Assembly: GCA_003554865.1 (NCBI GenBank)
Contig: PWHJ01000206.1
Coordinates: forward strand, 1-33,159
Direction: 5' to 3'
DNA length: 33,159 nt
Source of the DNA: Bacteroidota bacterium
Lineage (GTDB): Bacteria; Bacteroidota; Bacteroidia; Bacteroidales; PUMT01
The translations under genes and the position numbers were made by a program. Below are positions 8,827 through 16,874 of this stretch, one piece after another. Under the pieces are notes generated by a model. That model made no database searches. It saw nothing but the letters and a program-made list of their open reading frames with translations, and was not told the DNA's origin. Numbering within the stretch: the stretch's first letter is position 1; each line of letters starts with the position of its first letter.

Positions 8827-9012
8827 TTAACCCCTTTCCGGGGAATAGTTATAGGCGTTTTCAGTTTTTTTGGAATTTTGTAAAACCCCGAGTATGTGGT
8901 CTCTTAATGCAACAGTATTCAATGAGCCAGGTAACATGTCAGTTGTCAATGGTTTTGACAGGGCATCCTTCATAGCTTTTTTTCTGAATGATCCCCCATG
9001 TTTGTTCATCAT
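8827..9012 (-). CDS. possible small protein, unrecognised
   Basis: A 61-residue frame starting with tandem ATG codons and ending 20 bp before the hydrolase start. The frame is open without stops from the end of the LytTR gene (about 9101), and its codon choice resembles neighbouring genes. The product is basic and polar (RKKAMKDALSKPLTTDML, SLNTVALRDHILGVL), with no signal peptide or membrane segment. It could be a real small gene in the operon, the tail of a decayed gene or a chance frame. I do not recognise a family. Confidence 0.3.
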   Translation of the reverse strand: MMNKHGGSFRKKAMKDALSKPLTTDMLPGSLNTVALRDHILGVLQNSKKTENAYNYSPERG

Positions 9013-9101
9013 GTTTTGTCTGCCAAAGTCTGATGGGGGTTTATCATTTAAATCTCTGGGTGAATTCCTGACATTAAAACCAGGGCTGAGCTGACCTTAT
9101 G

Positions 9102-9869
9102 CTATTCCTGCCCTTCCAGCCACTTCTTGAATGGCGTTACCTTGTCTATGCTAACAAGTGCGTCATTATCGGTTTTAGGTTCAAGGTCCAGTTTAAGCCT
9201 GCTTGTTGAAAGTATATGAACCTCTTTTATCGAATCGAGTGATACGAGCATCTGCCTGTTTATTCTGAAAAACCTGCCGGGGTCAACCTCCTTTGACAGT
9301 GCATCCAGGCTCTGGTCGAGACAGTAGTGCTTGTTATCCCTCAGGCAGGCTGTTGTGAAACCTCCTTCACTTCTAAAGTAGCTGATATCAGATACGGTGA
9401 ATGTCTTTATCTTCTGACCTACCCTGACCGAGAACCTTTCGCGGTATCCTTCATCCTTCTTTACTATAAGTTCATAAAGCTTGTGGATATCTGCCGATTT
9501 ATCGCCGCCTGATGTCATTTCGCGGTATTTTTTCAGGGCCGAATTAAGCTCTTCCTGCACTATGGGTTTCAGAAGATAGTCAATACTCCTAAGCTTGAAG
9601 GCCTTTATTGCATATTCATCAAAGGCGGTTGTGAAGATAATGGAGCTTGATATATCCACTTTTTCGAATATGGCGAAGCTGAGGTCGTCTTCCAGGTGTA
9701 TGTCAAGAAAGATCAGGTCGGGATGAGTATTCTCCCTGAACCACTCAACCGAGTCCTCTACCGACTCAAGCTGGGCGATTATCTCAATATCCTTGTCGTA
9801 TGAAAGGATCATCTTCTTCAGACGCTCAGAAGCAAGCGTTTCATCTTCAATTATTACTACTCTCATCAC
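9102..9869 (-). CDS. LytTR-family response regulator
   Basis: A 255-residue two-domain regulator. The receiver domain (1 to about 120) has the acidic pocket IIEDE (6-10), the phosphorylation site Asp56 in FLDIHLED, the Thr/Ser in IIFTTAFDEYA and the conserved Lys in DYLLKP. The C-terminal LytTR DNA-binding domain (about 145-245) shows SYFRSEGGFTTACL, RFFRINRQMLVSLDSIKEVH and a closing PFKKWLEG. It is encoded downstream of the LytS-type kinase, its expected partner. A matching tandem-repeat operator is seen at 7572-7602. A 116-bp gap separates it from the kinase gene. Confidence 0.95.
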   Translation of the reverse strand: MMRVVIIEDETLASERLKKMILSYDKDIEIIAQLESVEDSVEWFRENTHPDLIFLDIHLEDDLSFAIFEKVDISSSIIFTTAFDEYAIKAFKLRSIDYLLKPIVQEELNSALKKYREMTSGGDKSADIHKLYELIVKKDEGYRERFSVRVGQKIKTFTVSDISYFRSEGGFTTACLRDNKHYCLDQSLDALSKEVDPGRFFRINRQMLVSLDSIKEVHILSTSRLKLDLEPKTDNDALVSIDKVTPFKKWLEGQE

Positions 9870-9985
9870 ATTGTTTTTATATTAATATTCGTGCGTTTGT
9901 ATTTTATCATTCCAGGGCAACTTGAGGCCCCCATGCTATAATTATTTTCCTTCATCGGTATTTTAATTGCTGCATGAGCTTAACT

Positions 9986-12259
9986 TTACGTATGGCTCTT
10001 TTCATCTTTGATATAATCATGATCCAGTAAAGGTATCTTTGCGATAAACTGTTTGCCGGTTATTTCGAATACCGGCTGCACATCAGAGAGCAGTGAGTAT
10101 CTTTTACTTATGTTTACCAGTCCCACCCCTGTTGATGCCATTTGTGTCTTCCGGTTCTGCAGGTTGTTTATAACTGTAAGATAGCCGGATCCATCAGTCG
10201 ACAACTCAATATTCAGGGGATTTTTGCTTGAAAAGGTGTTGTGCTTTATAGCATTTTCAATAAGCAGCTGCAGGGCCATCGGAACCACCTGCTTATCAGT
10301 TTCGGCGTCTGCAACATCGGTTTTCACCTTCACTTTTCCGGCAAACCTGATATTAAGCATAAACAGGTATGAATTAATAAAGTCAAGTTCAGTACCAAGT
10401 GTCACCAGGTCCTTTTCTTTATTCTCCAGCACATAGCGATAGACTTTTGCCAGCTTTTCAGTGAACATCTCAGCCAGGTCAGGGTCCACCTTGATCAGCG
10501 ATGTAAGGACGTTTAGGCTGTTAAAGAGAAAATGAGGATTGACCTGTTGTTTAAGTACCTGGAACTGCGACTGAAGATTCTCTTTCTGGAGCTTGAGTAA
10601 CTGGGTGTTTGCTTTGGTAAGCTTTGCCGTTCTTTCCTCAACTGTTTTTTCCAGTTGACGGTTAAGTTTCTCCATTTCCTGCTTGGCCTCCAAAAGAGCC
10701 TGTTCTGCATTTTTTTTATCCGTTATTTCCGTTGTAATGCCATCAAGGTAGATTGTGTCGTTGACCTCGTCGAACACCGGCCGGCCGTTTTCCTGCACCC
10801 AGGTAATGGTTCCGTTCTTATGGACTATCCTGAACTCCAGAGAGTATGGTGTATTGTTATTAACACTTTTGCGTATATGTTCGCGGACCGTTTTAATGTC
10901 TTTATAATAAATGATATCGGTAAACCGTACATTCTTGTTGTCAATAAAATCCTGCGCGCTGTAGCCGGTTATGTCAAAAATCTTATCACCGTAGTATATT
11001 GTTGTAAAATGTTCATCATACAAACATCTTGAAACCGCCCCGTTCAGGTTTGATGTGAGGGTTTTGACAAGACTCTGGGTTTCCCGCAGCTTATCCTCTG
11101 CTCTTTTTTTATCACTTATATCTGTTATAATGCCGTCAATGAACAACATTTTACCCTCATTATCGTAAACACCCCGTCCGGCTTCATACACCCAGACAAT
11201 TTCACCGCTTTTTTTCACCAGCCTGTAATTGAGGTCAAATTTTTTCTTTCCGGCTAATGCTTCAGATATCTTTGCCCTTAAAATTTCAAGATCACCTGTA
11301 TGGACGATAGAAGAGAACGACCTTCCTTTTCCGGTGAAATCTTCAGATCTGTAACCAGTAATATCTTCCACCTGGTCGGTAATGAAAAGCATTGTCCACT
11401 TCTCATCGGGAAGACATCTGTAGGTGAACCCTATAAGGTTGGATATTATACTTTTGATTTGTTCCTTGTTTGCCTTCAGCTGTGCGGCAATTACATCCCT
11501 GGCCTTTATCTCTTCTTCCAGCTTTGCATTAAGTGCTTTTTCCTTTTCTATGAGACTGGAAGCAAATTTGTTCTTTTCCTGCTCCAGTTTTATTTCAGCA
11601 TCAAGCCTGTTTTTATGGGCAGCTTCCGCAAACTGTTTTTCAATGAACCGGGTAATTGAGTTTTGCATGTATATGCAGAGCAAACCTATAAATATTATAT
11701 ATACCGATTTGAAAATGTGTGAGATAGGCGAAAGTGATATGTTTTCCGAAAGCAGTCCGGGGGTTTGGCTGTACTGCAAAAAATATATAAGGTTAAAACC
11801 TATGGCAGATATTATGATCAGATATAGGAGAAGCATCCTGTCGAGGCGGAATGTATATATCATGAATACAATGGGGATCAGGAGTATAGTTGCTGTGGCC
11901 GTTGCGGCAGCCGGATCGAAAAATACTGTCAATCCGTATATGTGATAGCTGATTACTGCAATATCTACGGTACCTCCGATATAGCCGAGGTAGGTAGGAT
12001 TGTATTTTTTTTCTGCCGCATACCAGAAAATAAGATTTGTTAAAAAGTACACAGCAATCAGCGTAAACCCGTGCCTGGAAACCTCAGTGTAACCCAGTAA
12101 AAGCTGTATTGTGAGAAGGGTGCCAGCCAGCAAGATGAAAAACCATCTGTAGGTAACCGACAAACGGGTACCCTTAAGCCGCTCCTCCTCCAGCAGCTCT
12201 TCAGACAACTTCTGTTCCGGAAGAGGGCTTAATGTAGATATTATGTAATTTCCTGTCAT
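9986..12259 (-). CDS. LytS-type sensor histidine kinase with N-terminal membrane domain and two PAS domains
   Basis: A 757-residue sensor. The order is a cytoplasmic N-tail, about six TM helices (residues about 35-205), a coiled coil (about 205-265), PAS/PAC 1 (about 268-392), PAS/PAC 2 (about 398-520, ending in ITDKKNAEQ), a second coiled coil, then a His_kinase (PF06580) domain. The phosphoacceptor is His576 in QVNPHFLFNSLN. The ATP-binding N-box is LLIENAIKHN (about 665-674) and the G-box is TGVGLVNI. Two tandem PAS domains next to a membrane module suggest sensing of a small or redox ligand, but the signal is unknown. It is paired with the LytTR regulator downstream. Confidence 0.95.
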   Translation of the reverse strand: MTGNYIISTLSPLPEQKLSEELLEEERLKGTRLSVTYRWFFILLAGTLLTIQLLLGYTEVSRHGFTLIAVYFLTNLIFWYAAEKKYNPTYLGYIGGTVDIAVISYHIYGLTVFFDPAAATATATILLIPIVFMIYTFRLDRMLLLYLIIISAIGFNLIYFLQYSQTPGLLSENISLSPISHIFKSVYIIFIGLLCIYMQNSITRFIEKQFAEAAHKNRLDAEIKLEQEKNKFASSLIEKEKALNAKLEEEIKARDVIAAQLKANKEQIKSIISNLIGFTYRCLPDEKWTMLFITDQVEDITGYRSEDFTGKGRSFSSIVHTGDLEILRAKISEALAGKKKFDLNYRLVKKSGEIVWVYEAGRGVYDNEGKMLFIDGIITDISDKKRAEDKLRETQSLVKTLTSNLNGAVSRCLYDEHFTTIYYGDKIFDITGYSAQDFIDNKNVRFTDIIYYKDIKTVREHIRKSVNNNTPYSLEFRIVHKNGTITWVQENGRPVFDEVNDTIYLDGITTEITDKKNAEQALLEAKQEMEKLNRQLEKTVEERTAKLTKANTQLLKLQKENLQSQFQVLKQQVNPHFLFNSLNVLTSLIKVDPDLAEMFTEKLAKVYRYVLENKEKDLVTLGTELDFINSYLFMLNIRFAGKVKVKTDVADAETDKQVVPMALQLLIENAIKHNTFSSKNPLNIELSTDGSGYLTVINNLQNRKTQMASTGVGLVNISKRYSLLSDVQPVFEITGKQFIAKIPLLDHDYIKDEKSHT

Positions 12260-12290
12260 ACAACAAATGTCTCAAAAAAGAAATTTATTT

Positions 12291-12587
12291 TCAATTATTT
12301 TCTCCTGAATGGTCATTTTGGGAATTTGAATTAGTTTTTCCTTGCTCATCCTCAAGCATCCCCAGTTCTCTCCACACGCAATCATAGCCGGTACCGCTGC
12401 TGGTGCCTACCAGCCAGTGTATACAATAATCAAATATATAGTCACCCCTTTTCCAGGAAGTGCATACACCACCCGGCCTGGTATGTGCCTCAAATATTTC
12501 GGTATCATAACCATTGCGAACCAGATAGGAGCCTGCCGACAGTCCGGCAATCCCACCGCCGATTATCAATACTTTTCTTTTTTTCAT
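12291..12587 (-). pseudogene. truncated FAD-dependent oxidoreductase (phytoene-desaturase-like N-terminus)
   Basis: Only the N-terminal part of a family whose members are about 500 residues long remains. The dinucleotide-binding motif GGGIAGLSAG (about 10-19) is intact, followed by EIFEAHTRPGGVCTSWKRG and DYCIHWLVGT, as in CrtI-like NAD(P)/FAD oxidoreductases. After LGML the sequence jumps to a polar tail (EDEQGKTNSNSQND) and stops at residue 98. This suggests internal deletion and frame loss. It lacks the substrate and C-terminal FAD regions, so it cannot be a working enzyme. It lies 47 bp after an alpha/beta hydrolase gene. A second relic of the same 5' end is at 20793-20829. Confidence 0.75.
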
Positions 12588-12634
12588 ACTATGTTATTAT
12601 TTTGTCCACCAAAGGATGATGCGGGATTCAGGTG

Positions 12635-13429
12635 TCATTGATTTATACTTTCCAGGAAGTTCTTCAAAGCCTCATTGAACCGGTCTGGATTATCCTGGTT
12701 GGCGATGTGATTAGCACCCTTAATCTCCACAAGAACGCTACCTGGTGTTTTTTCATGCCATTTAACTGAGTTTTTGCGGATAAAAGATAATTCTTTTTCT
12801 CCAAAGGAGATCATAAGATGGCGGTATTCCGGTTCAGGAATTCCTTCAATAATTTCATGCAGCATATCTTTTGTTATGGCAGCTATCAGCTTCCTCCCTG
12901 TATTTTTTGTTGCTTCAATAAGATATTCCTGTGTTTCTACAGAGTCAGCCTTATGCCTGCCAAAGGCATTGTAGAATGTTTTTTTTGGCATGATGTGTAT
13001 CATACCCATTGTAATCGGGATAAAAGCCTTCGCCCAGCTACCTGTATAGCTCTTAAACTCAGTGCCACCAATATGTGCTGTGGCAATAACCCTTTCAGGG
13101 CTTTTAAGCAGGAATCTTTGACTGATGAAACTGCCAAGTGACTGTCCGACAAGCACTGCTTTATCTATACCTTCCTTATCCATCAGACCCTCAAGACACT
13201 CGGCCGTAAGAATTGAGTACCGTTTGTCATAATTCTCAATGGATGAACTGCCATGCCCCGGCAGGTCAATCAGGAGAATCCTATATTGATCATGGAGGCT
13301 CTCTTTTTGTTTCTCAAACGTCCTGTGATCCATTCCAACGCCATGAAGAAATATAACAACAGGTGCGTCTTCAGGTCCCGATAAATCATAATATACATTT
13401 CCATATTTACTTTTATAAAATTTTTCCAT
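12635..13429 (-). CDS. alpha/beta hydrolase
   Basis: A 264-residue soluble alpha/beta hydrolase. It shows FLHGVGMDHRTF (28-38), IDLPGHGSS (54-62), the nucleophile elbow G-Q-S-L-G with Ser97 and His241 in KGANHIANQDNP, as in esterase/BioH/MhpC-like enzymes. The usual catalytic Asp after the fifth main strand is replaced: the segment reads ISFGEKELSF, so Glu211 or Glu213 would have to serve as the acid. It precedes the truncated oxidoreductase in the same direction. A degenerate copy of its N-terminal region is found at 18154-18261. Confidence 0.9.
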   Translation of the reverse strand: MEKFYKSKYGNVYYDLSGPEDAPVVIFLHGVGMDHRTFEKQKESLHDQYRILLIDLPGHGSSSIENYDKRYSILTAECLEGLMDKEGIDKAVLVGQSLGSFISQRFLLKSPERVIATAHIGGTEFKSYTGSWAKAFIPITMGMIHIMPKKTFYNAFGRHKADSVETQEYLIEATKNTGRKLIAAITKDMLHEIIEGIPEPEYRHLMISFGEKELSFIRKNSVKWHEKTPGSVLVEIKGANHIANQDNPDRFNEALKNFLESINQ

Positions 13430-13987
13430 AATTGATTATTGGCTTTGGGCTTCATATTATTGAAAGAATTATTTATAGTATTGGTGTTTGAAAATTATTC
13501 ACTAAGGTCAGATTTTTAAAACCACCGGAGAAACAATTATCAATGAATGGATGTTTTTAACTGGTAAATGGCGCAGATTTCACCTTAAACGGAATTAAAA
13601 GATAATCTTCAATTTACTCTATGGAGAAAAGCTTCTTCCGGAAAGCATTCTCAACCTAACTTTATAAGGTCAGCCTGATAGCAGTTGTGCTCTATTGGGA
13701 AAAAATATACCTTGCAGTTCTCTCCCCAGCAGTCTTTATATTCAGGATGGGTAAGTGTTGGAAAGTTTATCCTTTTATAGTCAATAAAATTCATGTAATT
13801 TTATACTGGAAAAGACCGATTTTAACTTACAAGGTGGACCGTTTCACTTTGCATATGATAATATGTTCATTTTGCCTGTGTGTAACTCTAGCGTGACAGG
13901 ATACAGGTGAAGAGGGATAACGACTTCGAGGATATAAAAAAAGTGATTTCTAAAATGGGTTAAAGCTTTACGTTTATTTTGATTTGA
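13430..13987. other. 558-bp intergenic region with a possible gene tail
   Basis: No convincing gene. A frame at 13892-13963 (+) reads a coding-like tail, KRDNDFEDIKKVISKMG, but has no start and follows a stop. It shares the 12-mer TGACAGGATACA with another debris region near 24843. The stretch must also hold the divergent promoters for the hydrolase (minus) and the AraC regulator (plus). I see no clear TAnnTTTG box for either. Confidence 0.4.
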
Positions 13988-15121
13988 ATGATTGGGTTAC
14001 TTATTATAGGAGTTTTTCAGGCTGTATTGTTAGTGCTTCTCCTGCTCACCAAACGAAATAAGAGTGTTTCCGACTACATTCTTGCATGCTATCTAGTGCT
14101 TTCAGGACTGCTGATATTCTTAACATACCTTGAGATATGGAACAGGAATAACGATCTTCAGCATCTCTGGCTGATCAACCTGCGAACCCCCTTTATTCTT
14201 CTGATCGGACCGGTTTTATGGCTGTATGTCAAATCGGTTACCGAACAGCATTTCAGGTTTAAGCTCAAATACCTGCTTACGTTGATTCCTTTTCTTGTTG
14301 TTTTGACAATGTTTACGGCACGAAATTATTTCCAGCCTGAAATGGCCATCACCGCTGCCCGGAACTCAGAGGCCTCAACTAATCGTTTCAGCTTCTTTTT
14401 TATAACAGGGTTAATTGCCATATCAAATGTGGGGTACACTTCCTGGGGACTTGTGCTTATCAGCCGTTACAAAAAGGTACTGAAAGCCTTCTTTTCTTCA
14501 ACAGAAAAAATCAACCTTGACTGGCTTCAGTTTATACACATATCTGCGCTGATTGCCTATACAGGCATCAGTGGAATGTATATAGTTAACGGGTTCTTTC
14601 AGATTATGAGTTATCAAGTGCTTCAGCAGGCGGGATATAGCATTGCAGCTTTGCTTGTGCTGGTGATAGGATTTTTTGGACTCAGAAAGGGAAGCATTTT
14701 TACCTCATCGAATATAGATTTTGATATCGAAAAAGCCATCGAAACTGAAGAAACGGCCCCTAATCTCACCAGCGAAGAAGAGGTCTTTGTACACAGGCTT
14801 TTGGAGTTCATGAAAGCAGAAAAACCTCATCTGAATCCCGCTATCAACCTGGAACTTCTGAGCAGGAAACTGAAAGTCAGCCCCGAGTATTTGTCAGCGA
14901 TACTGAATTCCAGGTTGAATCAAAGCTTTTTCGATTTTATCAACCACTACAGGGTTGAGGAGTTTAAGCGACTTTCCAAAGATCCTGGTAAAAAAAATCT
15001 TACCCTTATCAGCCTTGCCTATGATAGCGGTTTCAATTCCAAGGCTACTTTTAACCGAGTATTTAAAAGAGAGATGAACTGCACACCCAGTGAGTATTAC
15101 AGCAGGGTCTCAGGAAACTGA
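13988..15121 (+). CDS. membrane-anchored AraC-family transcriptional regulator
   Basis: A 377-residue protein with about seven TM helices in the first 240 residues (starting LLIIGVFQAVLLVLLLL) and a cytosolic AraC/XylS DNA-binding domain at about 275-377. The recognition region is textbook: LLSRKLKVSPEYLSAILNSR (first HTH) and LISLAYDSGFNSKATFNRVFKREMNCTPSEYY (second HTH and signature). This fusion is common in Bacteroidota and is presumed to respond to membrane or envelope signals. It is followed in the same direction by outer-membrane protein remnants, which may have been its targets (inference). Confidence 0.92.
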   Translation: MIGLLIIGVFQAVLLVLLLLTKRNKSVSDYILACYLVLSGLLIFLTYLEIWNRNNDLQHLWLINLRTPFILLIGPVLWLYVKSVTEQHFRFKLKYLLTLIPFLVVLTMFTARNYFQPEMAITAARNSEASTNRFSFFFITGLIAISNVGYTSWGLVLISRYKKVLKAFFSSTEKINLDWLQFIHISALIAYTGISGMYIVNGFFQIMSYQVLQQAGYSIAALLVLVIGFFGLRKGSIFTSSNIDFDIEKAIETEETAPNLTSEEEVFVHRLLEFMKAEKPHLNPAINLELLSRKLKVSPEYLSAILNSRLNQSFFDFINHYRVEEFKRLSKDPGKKNLTLISLAYDSGFNSKATFNRVFKREMNCTPSEYYSRVSGN

Positions 15122-15187
15122 GACCTGTTATTCTGTAAGTTGAGACCTCAAAAAGATAACCTGATACCTTTATGAAATGAGTTAGCA

Positions 15188-15240
15188 TTTTCTTTGCATC
15201 ATAAATGATCACCAAAAATTTTGAAATGATGCAAAGAAAA
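15188..15240 (+). promoter_or_regulatory. 15-bp perfect inverted repeat overlapping a start codon
   Basis: Arms 15188-15202 (TTTTCTTTGCATCAT) and 15226-15240 (ATGATGCAAAGAAAA) are exact reverse complements with a 23-nt spacer. The right arm contains the ATG ATG start of the following lipoprotein gene. A shorter overlapping repeat, ATCAT-AA-ATGAT, lies in the left arm and spacer. In RNA the long hairpin would bury the start codon; in DNA it could be a dimeric operator. Confidence 0.6.
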
Positions 15241-15570
15241 ATTATTACAACAGGAGTTTTCTCAGCTTTTCTGTTGATGGGCTGCGCAAGCCAGCAGGCA
15301 ATCCAGGATGACAAAAAATGGTCTCCCATATACCGCATTCAGGCGGGAGCTAACAAGGGAGGAATAGTTGAGAATACGGATATGACCTTTGTCGATAATG
15401 CAGAGGTGGATGCCTTTTCCGGAGCTACCCTCTGCTTTTCCACAACACCCTTCAGGTTGAATAATGGTGCAAGGCTTGGCTTATTTGTGGATGGCTACCG
15501 TGGCACAAGGGGTTACGAGGACTTTTATAATCGTGCCGAATTTGAAATACCGGGCACTTCCTATAATTAA
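15226..15570 (+). CDS. lipoprotein, probably a shortened outer-membrane protein
   Basis: From ATG 15226 or 15229 the protein begins with a lipoprotein signal, KIITTGVFSAFLLMGC, with the lipobox Cys in LLMGC; the in-frame ATG at 15205 would only add seven residues. The mature part, about 95 residues, shows IYRIQAGANKGGIVENTDM and VDAFSGATLCF, like the N-terminal strands of Bacteroidota outer-membrane barrel proteins of about 200 residues or more. It ends early at FEIPGTSYN. It is therefore probably truncated or carries an internal deletion, though a small lipoprotein cannot be excluded. Confidence 0.6.
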   Translation: MMQRKIITTGVFSAFLLMGCASQQAIQDDKKWSPIYRIQAGANKGGIVENTDMTFVDNAEVDAFSGATLCFSTTPFRLNNGARLGLFVDGYRGTRGYEDFYNRAEFEIPGTSYN

Positions 15571-15608
15571 ATATGGAATAATTTATCAATTTTAAAATAC
15601 TGACAATC

Positions 15609-16245
15609 ATGAAGAATTTATTATTGATGTTAATCTGCCTTGTTTTATCGGGTTTGCAGGCTAATGCCGGAACGGATCCGATAAAAGCAGAATATTACTA
15701 TTTTACCTCCAAAGCACATCATACTGTTCAGTTTGATGAATTTCCCGGTAATAATGGAGAAGCACGGCAAAGCCTCTGGTCTGCAGAAAACAGCCTGACC
15801 TTCCACATGGCAAGGATTTATATGCTGAAGTTCTCCTATAATTATTCCGACAGGGTTGAACTGGGTATTGGGCCTGCTTTTCAGAACTGGAAAAACGAAG
15901 ACGGGTCTTTTATCGGACGGGCAAATGCATACACATTGCTTCTGTCATGCAGGTACTATTTCTGGAATAAATTCCATGTGGAACCGGATTTTTGGCCAGC
16001 ATGGAATCGCTTTGAATTTTTTATTGACAATAATACATACATAGGTCTTGAGCTCTGGGTGGAATAAAAGCCGGGCTATTACTTCGACACAGAGCGGCAT
16101 TTTTTCCCTGAATATGCGGCCTGGTATAGGCATTCCTTTTGGATGCAAAACAATTGGCCGGGGGTGGAGGAATATGATTACTTTATTGAGCTTATTCGCA
16201 AAGAAACGTTTTTTGCCCCAGGTATTATTGGGGTTCATGTTTTAA
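15609..16245 (+). pseudogene. outer-membrane beta-barrel protein broken by a nonsense codon and three frameshifts
   Basis: The intact part (15609-16067, 152 codons) has a signal peptide (KNLLLMLICLVLSGLQANAG) and barrel strands (RIYMLKFSYNYSDRVELGIG, YTLLLSCRYYFWNKF). It stops at a TAA at 16065 in the same frame as its obvious continuation KPGYYFDTERHFF, so TAT>TAA is the simplest cause. Then the +1 frame gives LNMRPGIGIPF (about 16103-16138), the first frame gives WMQNNWPGVEEYDYFIELIRK (about 16139-16202), and the +1 frame ends with FLPQVLLGFMF and a stop at 16245, a typical barrel C-terminus. Each switch falls in a T/C run: TTTTTTCCC, TTTT, TTTTTT. The full protein would be about 210 residues. 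Confidence 0.7.
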
Positions 16246-16259
16246 ATAATATGACATTC

Positions 16260-16739
16260 ATGAAAACAGCAATTATTTACGCAAGCAGTCACGGAACTAC
16301 TGAAAAAGTTGCCAGGCAAATACAGGACGGGCTGGGTGCTGACAGTGCCAGTCTCATCAATCTGAAAGAAACCAGAACAGTAGACCTTAGCCTGTTCGAC
16401 ACTCTGATAATAGGAGGATCTATTCATGCCGGACAAATGCAGGGCAGGGTAAGAACCTTCTGTAAAAAGAACATGGTTGAATTACTCCAGAAGCGTGTGG
16501 GGCTTTTCATGGTGGGGATGAACGAACCGGAATTTGAAACCGAGTTTAATAACGCTTTCCCCGAGTTGCTTCGCAATCATGCCATCACCTCAAAATGTGT
16601 AGGAGGTGAGTTTCTCTTCGAAAAGATGAATTTTATTGAAAAGCTTATTGTGAGAAAGGTTTCAGGCATTAATACGAGTATATCAAAGATTAATGAAGAC
16701 AAAATTGCAGAACTGGTAAATGATGTCAAAGGCAAATAA
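16260..16739 (+). CDS. flavodoxin-domain protein (HemG-like fold)
   Basis: About 159 residues beginning MKTAIIYASSHGTTEKVARQI, the FMN phosphate-binding loop of the Flavodoxin_5/HemG-like family. It continues with TLIIGGSIHAGQMQGRVRTF and VGLFMVGMNEPEFETEF, also typical. It probably carries FMN and acts in electron transfer or as a menaquinone-dependent protoporphyrinogen oxidase; the residues that would prove HemG function are not distinguishable here. ATG 16260 is chosen for its fit to the family N-terminus; ATG 16251 is nine bases earlier. The frame runs on upstream into the broken outer-membrane gene, which is accidental. Confidence 0.85.
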   Translation: MKTAIIYASSHGTTEKVARQIQDGLGADSASLINLKETRTVDLSLFDTLIIGGSIHAGQMQGRVRTFCKKNMVELLQKRVGLFMVGMNEPEFETEFNNAFPELLRNHAITSKCVGGEFLFEKMNFIEKLIVRKVSGINTSISKINEDKIAELVNDVKGK

Positions 16740-16759
16740 AAATTTAATGAATAACGATC

Positions 16760-16822
16760 ATGCAAAAAATTATAGTGCTTATTCATTTAATAATTCCGAT
16801 GATGCTTATTTCGTGCCACTAG
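16760..16822 (+). pseudogene. lipoprotein leader remnant
   Basis: A 20-codon frame reads a complete lipoprotein-type signal, KIIVLIHLIIPMMLISC, with the lipobox Cys in LISC. It stops at TAG one codon after the following His. The same frame then gives only PKKLYENEIGI before TAA at 16858. It looks like the start of a lost lipoprotein gene lying between the flavodoxin gene and the secreted protein at 16875. Confidence 0.4.
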
Positions 16823-16874
16823 CCTAAAAAACTATATGAAAATGAGATAGGAATATAAGTTAAACTATATAAAT

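Noticed and set aside
11424-11945. 173-codon plus-strand frame
   Set aside because: It lies fully inside the histidine kinase gene on the opposite strand, whose domains are unambiguous.
13687-13896. 69-codon plus-strand frame in the 13.4-14.0 kb gap
   Set aside because: Composition is random-looking (Cys-, Trp- and Tyr-rich), there is no ribosome site and no recognisable domain.
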